Assembly (NCBI GenBank): GCA_947628245.1
Contig: CANQZH010000031.1
Span: 1-9,242 of the forward strand
DNA: 9,242 nucleotides
Reading direction: 5' to 3'
Source: an uncultured Bacilli bacterium
GTDB taxonomy: Bacteria > Bacillota_I > Bacilli_A > RF39 > UBA660
This document shows positions 6,605-9,242 of this stretch, piece by piece; within the stretch, counting starts at the first letter, position 1; the number at the start of each line of letters is the position of its first letter. The notes beneath the pieces are model-generated. The model was not told the origin of the DNA, searched no databases, and was given only the letters and a program-made list of their open reading frames with translations. The position numbers and the translations under genes were made by a program.

Positions 6605-8158
6605 ATGAGTATTCAGGAAAAAATTTTAAAAGATATTGATATAATGGAAGCTAATTATATCTATCGTAAATTAAAAGAAAAAGAACAATTAAGTGATGAT
6701 GATATAGCTTTATTTTGTCTAGAAATAATTAGTAATAATTTAGAACAATTAAATAATAATAATTTAATTGTTTTAAGTGATTTATTAAAATTAGCTATAG
6801 ATAATAGTTTAAGTTATTTAACTAAAAAACAAATAGAAGAAAAATTAAATAATATTTTATTAAAAGAATGTCCTCAAAATATTTATTTATTATTAGATAA
6901 TTTAAGAAGTTTTGTTAATTGTTTATTTAAAAATGATAATAATGAACAACGTTTAAGAGACTTTTATGAAGAACAATTAAAACAAAATGAAAGAGAAATT
7001 GCTAATTTACATAAATTAATTAGTAAAAAAGATAAAAAAATTAGAGATTTAGAAAAGAAAGAAAAAAATAATAATCGTAAATTAACTGAAAAAAAGAAAA
7101 ATTTACAAGAAAAAGAAAAACAATTACTTAAATTAAAAAGACAAGTAATAAGTGATGATGTTTTAACTGTTGCTCAGATAAGTAAAGTAAAAGATTATTT
7201 TTTAAAGTATCTTGAAGAACCAAGAACTGAATATGAATTAAGAGAGTTAGCTAGAGAACTTAATTTAAATGAACAAGATTTTAATAAGATATTTGAAATG
7301 CTTAATCAAGAATATAATATAGCTAGTAATGTTTTAACTTTTCCTAAATATTATCAAATTATGCCTTTAAAACCAAATAAAAAAGAAACTTTTTTATTAC
7401 CACCTAGAAAAGATGAAATTGACATTTTAATGATAGCAGATTTACATATAAGAAATATATCTAATTATTTAAGATCTTTAATGTATGTTTTAAATAATTA
7501 TGCAATTAAAAATAATATATCTTATTCTTTTATATTAGGAGATCTTTTTGATATTCGTTGGGAAGATTTAGAAAAAGGTAAATATGATTTTATTAAAGCT
7601 TGGGAGAAAAATGCTTTTCAAGTAAAAAGAGAATTTGATAAAAGTTCTTTAAATTATTTAATTTTAGGAGGAAATCACGATGAAAGAGCTTTAGTAGAAG
7701 GTATTGATTTATTAAAATATTTAGAAAATAATTGTTCAAATGTTAAGGGAATAGGGTATCAAGATGCTTCAGTTGTTTTTGGGGAAGTAAAAAAGGTAGA
7801 TAATAATATTGGCTTACATCATACAGGAAAACATCTTATTTTACCAAAGCCAGTTTTTATAACGGAATTTGAAAATAGACAAATTAAAGGTTATTTAAAT
7901 AATTATTATCAAAATGATGATAAAAGTTATTTTGATTTCTTTGGACATTTTCATTTTGATTATTTAAATTTAAAGGATGGTTATGCTTTAATTAATAATT
8001 TTCCTAATGCAACATCATCAATTAAAGCATATCATTTAAAATTTTATTTAAATGAAAAAGGAAATATTAATAATATGGTTATCAAACTTTTGTCAATTTA
8101 TTGTAATGAATTTTTAGCTAATAATGAATATAACTATCAAAAAGTTAGAAAAAGATAA
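6605..8158 (+). CDS. Calcineurin-like metallophosphoesterase with N-terminal helical, coiled-coil and helix-turn-helix regions
   Basis: This 517-residue cytoplasmic protein has four parts. Residues 1-115 are all-helical and Asn/Leu-rich. Residues 118-182 form a strongly charged coiled coil with many Lys and Glu. Residues 190-245 look like a winged helix-turn-helix (TEYELRELARELNLNEQDF). Residues 275-455 form the phosphoesterase. The two-metal site is complete: DLH (D279, H281), GDLFD (D313, D316), GNHDE (N357, H358), a His pair in LHHTGKH (405-410) and GHFH (448, 450). An active phosphodiesterase or nuclease is likely and the substrate is unknown. The coiled coil and DNA-binding-like region suggest a multimer working on nucleic acid, which is inference. 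The ATG at 6605 is preferred over a GTG at 6593, because GTGAGGTG just upstream serves as its ribosome-binding site. It differs in layout from SbcD, where the phosphoesterase is N-terminal. Confidence 0.85.
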   Translation: MSIQEKILKDIDIMEANYIYRKLKEKEQLSDDDIALFCLEIISNNLEQLNNNNLIVLSDLLKLAIDNSLSYLTKKQIEEKLNNILLKECPQNIYLLLDNLRSFVNCLFKNDNNEQRLRDFYEEQLKQNEREIANLHKLISKKDKKIRDLEKKEKNNNRKLTEKKKNLQEKEKQLLKLKRQVISDDVLTVAQISKVKDYFLKYLEEPRTEYELRELARELNLNEQDFNKIFEMLNQEYNIASNVLTFPKYYQIMPLKPNKKETFLLPPRKDEIDILMIADLHIRNISNYLRSLMYVLNNYAIKNNISYSFILGDLFDIRWEDLEKGKYDFIKAWEKNAFQVKREFDKSSLNYLILGGNHDERALVEGIDLLKYLENNCSNVKGIGYQDASVVFGEVKKVDNNIGLHHTGKHLILPKPVFITEFENRQIKGYLNNYYQNDDKSYFDFFGHFHFDYLNLKDGYALINNFPNATSSIKAYHLKFYLNEKGNINNMVIKLLSIYCNEFLANNEYNYQKVRKR

Positions 8159-8210
8159 ACAAATATATAAGATTATATGATAAAATTAATTATAAGGAGG
8201 ATTTAAATAG

Positions 8211-9119
8211 ATGATAAAAAAGATATTTTTCCTTTTAATTAGTTTTCTTTTTTTTAATATTAATTGTTATGCATTAGGGGTTAAAAGTACAATTAATCAA
8301 GCTACTCAATGTATGGTTAATATTGCTAATGATGATAGTCACGGATATAATAGTCAAGTTGGTCATCGTTGGGGTGAAGATGGAGATTTTTGCTGTTCAA
8401 CTTTAAATGAATATTGTTGGGATTTAGCGGGTGTTAAAGTAAGACGTGGTCAGTCTGATGCTTCTAATCAAGCTATGGTAGATCGTTATTTAAGTAGAGG
8501 CTTTGTGGAAATTACTTATAATGAAGATATAAATCTTAAAACAGGAAAAGGTTTAGAAAAAGGAGATGTTTTGATTCTTTTAAATCAACACGTTGCTCAG
8601 TATGTTGGCGATGGAAAGATAGTTGAAGCTACAGCTAATGAACTTGGTGGTGGTGGTGCAAATGGCGGAGGTGGAACGCCAGGAGATCAAACTGGTGGTG
8701 AAATAGCCGTGAATAGCTACCGAGGAGGATGGGATGTAGTATTAAGATATGAAGGTTCTTCTGATAGTGAAGGTGGAGGCTCAACTGTTGATACAACTGA
8801 TTATATTTCACCATTATATACGCAAGATGCCACTTGTGAAACAGTATTTGTTAATGAAGATGGAACAGATAAAGAATTTAAAACTATTTTAAAAGGTTTC
8901 TTTACTTTAATTGAAGTAATAACTCCAGTAATTACAATTGCTTTAACAGTTATTGAATATATTAAAGCAATTGGTGACCCAGCTAAAATTAAAAAAGCAA
9001 ATAAAAATACTATAATTAGATTTGCTACAACAGTTGCAATTGTTTTTATACCGTTTATATTAAATTTGTTATTTAATGTTTATGGTTTGTATGATTTACG
9101 TAATTGTATTTTAAATTAA
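8211..9119 (+). CDS. Secreted phage-lysin-type NlpC/P60 peptidase fused to a two-helix, T4SS-pilin-like membrane domain
   Basis: The 302 residues fall into three parts. (1) A signal peptide (1-21, KK then FFLLISFLFF, cut probable after CYA). (2) A cysteine-peptidase domain (about 27-181). It has SHGYNSQVGHRWGEDGDF, then CCST with the nucleophile probably C62, and NQHVAQYVGDGKIVEA with catalytic H127. A Gly-rich loop follows, ending in PGDQTGGEIAVNSY...WDVVLRY, a signature I know from phage and prophage peptidoglycan hydrolases. (3) After a Ser/Gly linker, a C-terminal domain with C209, transmembrane helix 1 (about 229-252), a short basic loop DPAKIKKANK, helix 2 (about 268-292) and C299. This part resembles small VirB2/TrbC-like or 'T4SS_pilin' proteins. 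The role is probably local cell-wall cleavage outside the membrane. Ribosome-binding site AAGGAGG (8194-8200). It could be co-transcribed with the phosphoesterase gene, as no terminator separates them. Confidence 0.85.
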   Translation: MIKKIFFLLISFLFFNINCYALGVKSTINQATQCMVNIANDDSHGYNSQVGHRWGEDGDFCCSTLNEYCWDLAGVKVRRGQSDASNQAMVDRYLSRGFVEITYNEDINLKTGKGLEKGDVLILLNQHVAQYVGDGKIVEATANELGGGGANGGGGTPGDQTGGEIAVNSYRGGWDVVLRYEGSSDSEGGGSTVDTTDYISPLYTQDATCETVFVNEDGTDKEFKTILKGFFTLIEVITPVITIALTVIEYIKAIGDPAKIKKANKNTIIRFATTVAIVFIPFILNLLFNVYGLYDLRNCILN

Positions 9120-9123
9120 TAAT

Positions 9124-9148
9124 GAGTATAGATTATTCTATGTTTTTT
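9124..9148 (+). terminator. Weak possible rho-independent terminator after the peptidase gene
   Basis: ATAGA (9128-9132) pairs with TCTAT (9137-9141) around a 4-nt loop. The stem can be extended by G-U and A-U pairs into the run of six T (9143-9148). It starts 5 nt after the stop codon, which is the expected place, but the stem is short and has little G+C. Confidence 0.45.
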
Positions 9149-9173
9149 AATTTTTTAAACATTTAAACTTTAA

Positions 9174-9207
9174 TTCGACAAATTTCTTACAAAAGATAGT
9201 TTATAAT
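9174..9207 (+). promoter_or_regulatory. Possible Spo0A-controlled promoter (0A box plus TATAAT)
   Basis: TTCGACA (9174-9180) is the exact reverse complement of the Spo0A-box core TGTCGAA, and its flanks (TTTGTCGAAT on the minus strand) also fit. A perfect TATAAT lies at 9202-9207. The -35-like TCGACA is 21 bp from it, too far for normal sigma-A recognition. This is the arrangement known for the Spo0A-activated spoIIG and spoIIE promoters of Bacillus. The 0A box would be centred near -37. A chance heptamer cannot be excluded, since the same core also occurs inside miaA. Confidence 0.45.
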
Positions 9208-9233
9208 AGCAAACTTGTTAGGAGGTGACATCT

Positions 9234-9242
9234 ATGTCGAAG
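9234..9242 (+). CDS. Start of a further gene (first three codons, M-S-K), cut by window end
   Basis: ATG TCG AAG follows an excellent ribosome-binding site, AGGAGGTGA (9220-9228), with 5 nt between it and the ATG, and a TATAAT 26 nt further up. Only three codons are visible, so the product cannot be named. The upstream promoter suggests possible control by Spo0A. Confidence 0.7.

Noticed and set aside
8165..8178. Inverted repeat ATATAA-GA-TTATAT upstream of the peptidase gene, possible operator or promoter
   Set aside because: It consists of A and T only, apart from the centre, in an AT-rich intergenic stretch. No convincing -35/-10 pair could be placed (TATGAT at 8176-8181 lacks a -35 box), so it is not claimed as a site.

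Overview
The window comes from a very AT-rich, Gram-positive bacterium of the Bacillota. Its protein set (sigma-K, YqeG, YqeH, MutL, MiaA), its strong AGGAGG ribosome-binding sites and TTGACA/TATAAT-type promoters all point there. TGA is used as a stop (gene at 5017-5697) and no reading frame needs TGA as Trp, so this is genetic code 11 and not a Mycoplasma. The style of the proteins, including the 'LWRIIGV...YPVAYLKS' surface-protein family and the 'EKCAS' variant of MutL motif I, resembles uncultured host-associated lineages near Erysipelotrichia, Acholeplasma or RF39. That placement is inference from memory of such proteins, not a phylogeny.

Layout. (1) Positions 2-973, +: 3' part of a secreted or surface prepilin-type protein, closed by a clear hairpin terminator at 977-1000. 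(2) Positions 999-1691, -: an intact sporulation sigma factor, sigma-K, with a hydrophobic pro-sequence and a possible sigma-E promoter. (3) A divergent intergenic region, 1692-1797, carrying a near-consensus housekeeping promoter (TTGATA-17-TATAAT). (4) Positions 1798-6568, +: a tight operon yqeG - yqeH - mutL - unknown gene - miaA, with overlaps of 8 nt or gaps of at most 10 nt. It combines ribosome-assembly, mismatch-repair and tRNA-modification functions. (5) Positions 6605-8158, +: a coiled-coil / helix-turn-helix / calcineurin-type phosphoesterase with its own promoter inside the end of miaA. (6) Positions 8211-9119, +: a secreted phage-lysin-like NlpC/P60 peptidase joined to a two-helix membrane domain that resembles type IV secretion pilin-like subunits. 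(7) Positions 9120-9233: a weak terminator, then a promoter with a perfect Spo0A-box heptamer 21 bp upstream of TATAAT. This drives a gene of which only the first three codons are visible.

Most of the window is ordinary housekeeping sequence. The parts worth a second look are the sporulation thread (sigK plus a spoIIG/spoIIE-like 0A-box promoter), the lysin/membrane-domain fusion, the unnamed phosphoesterase architecture, the unknown mutL-miaA spacer gene, and the altered G3 motif of YqeH. No tRNA, rRNA, CRISPR array, insertion sequence or phage integration site was seen.
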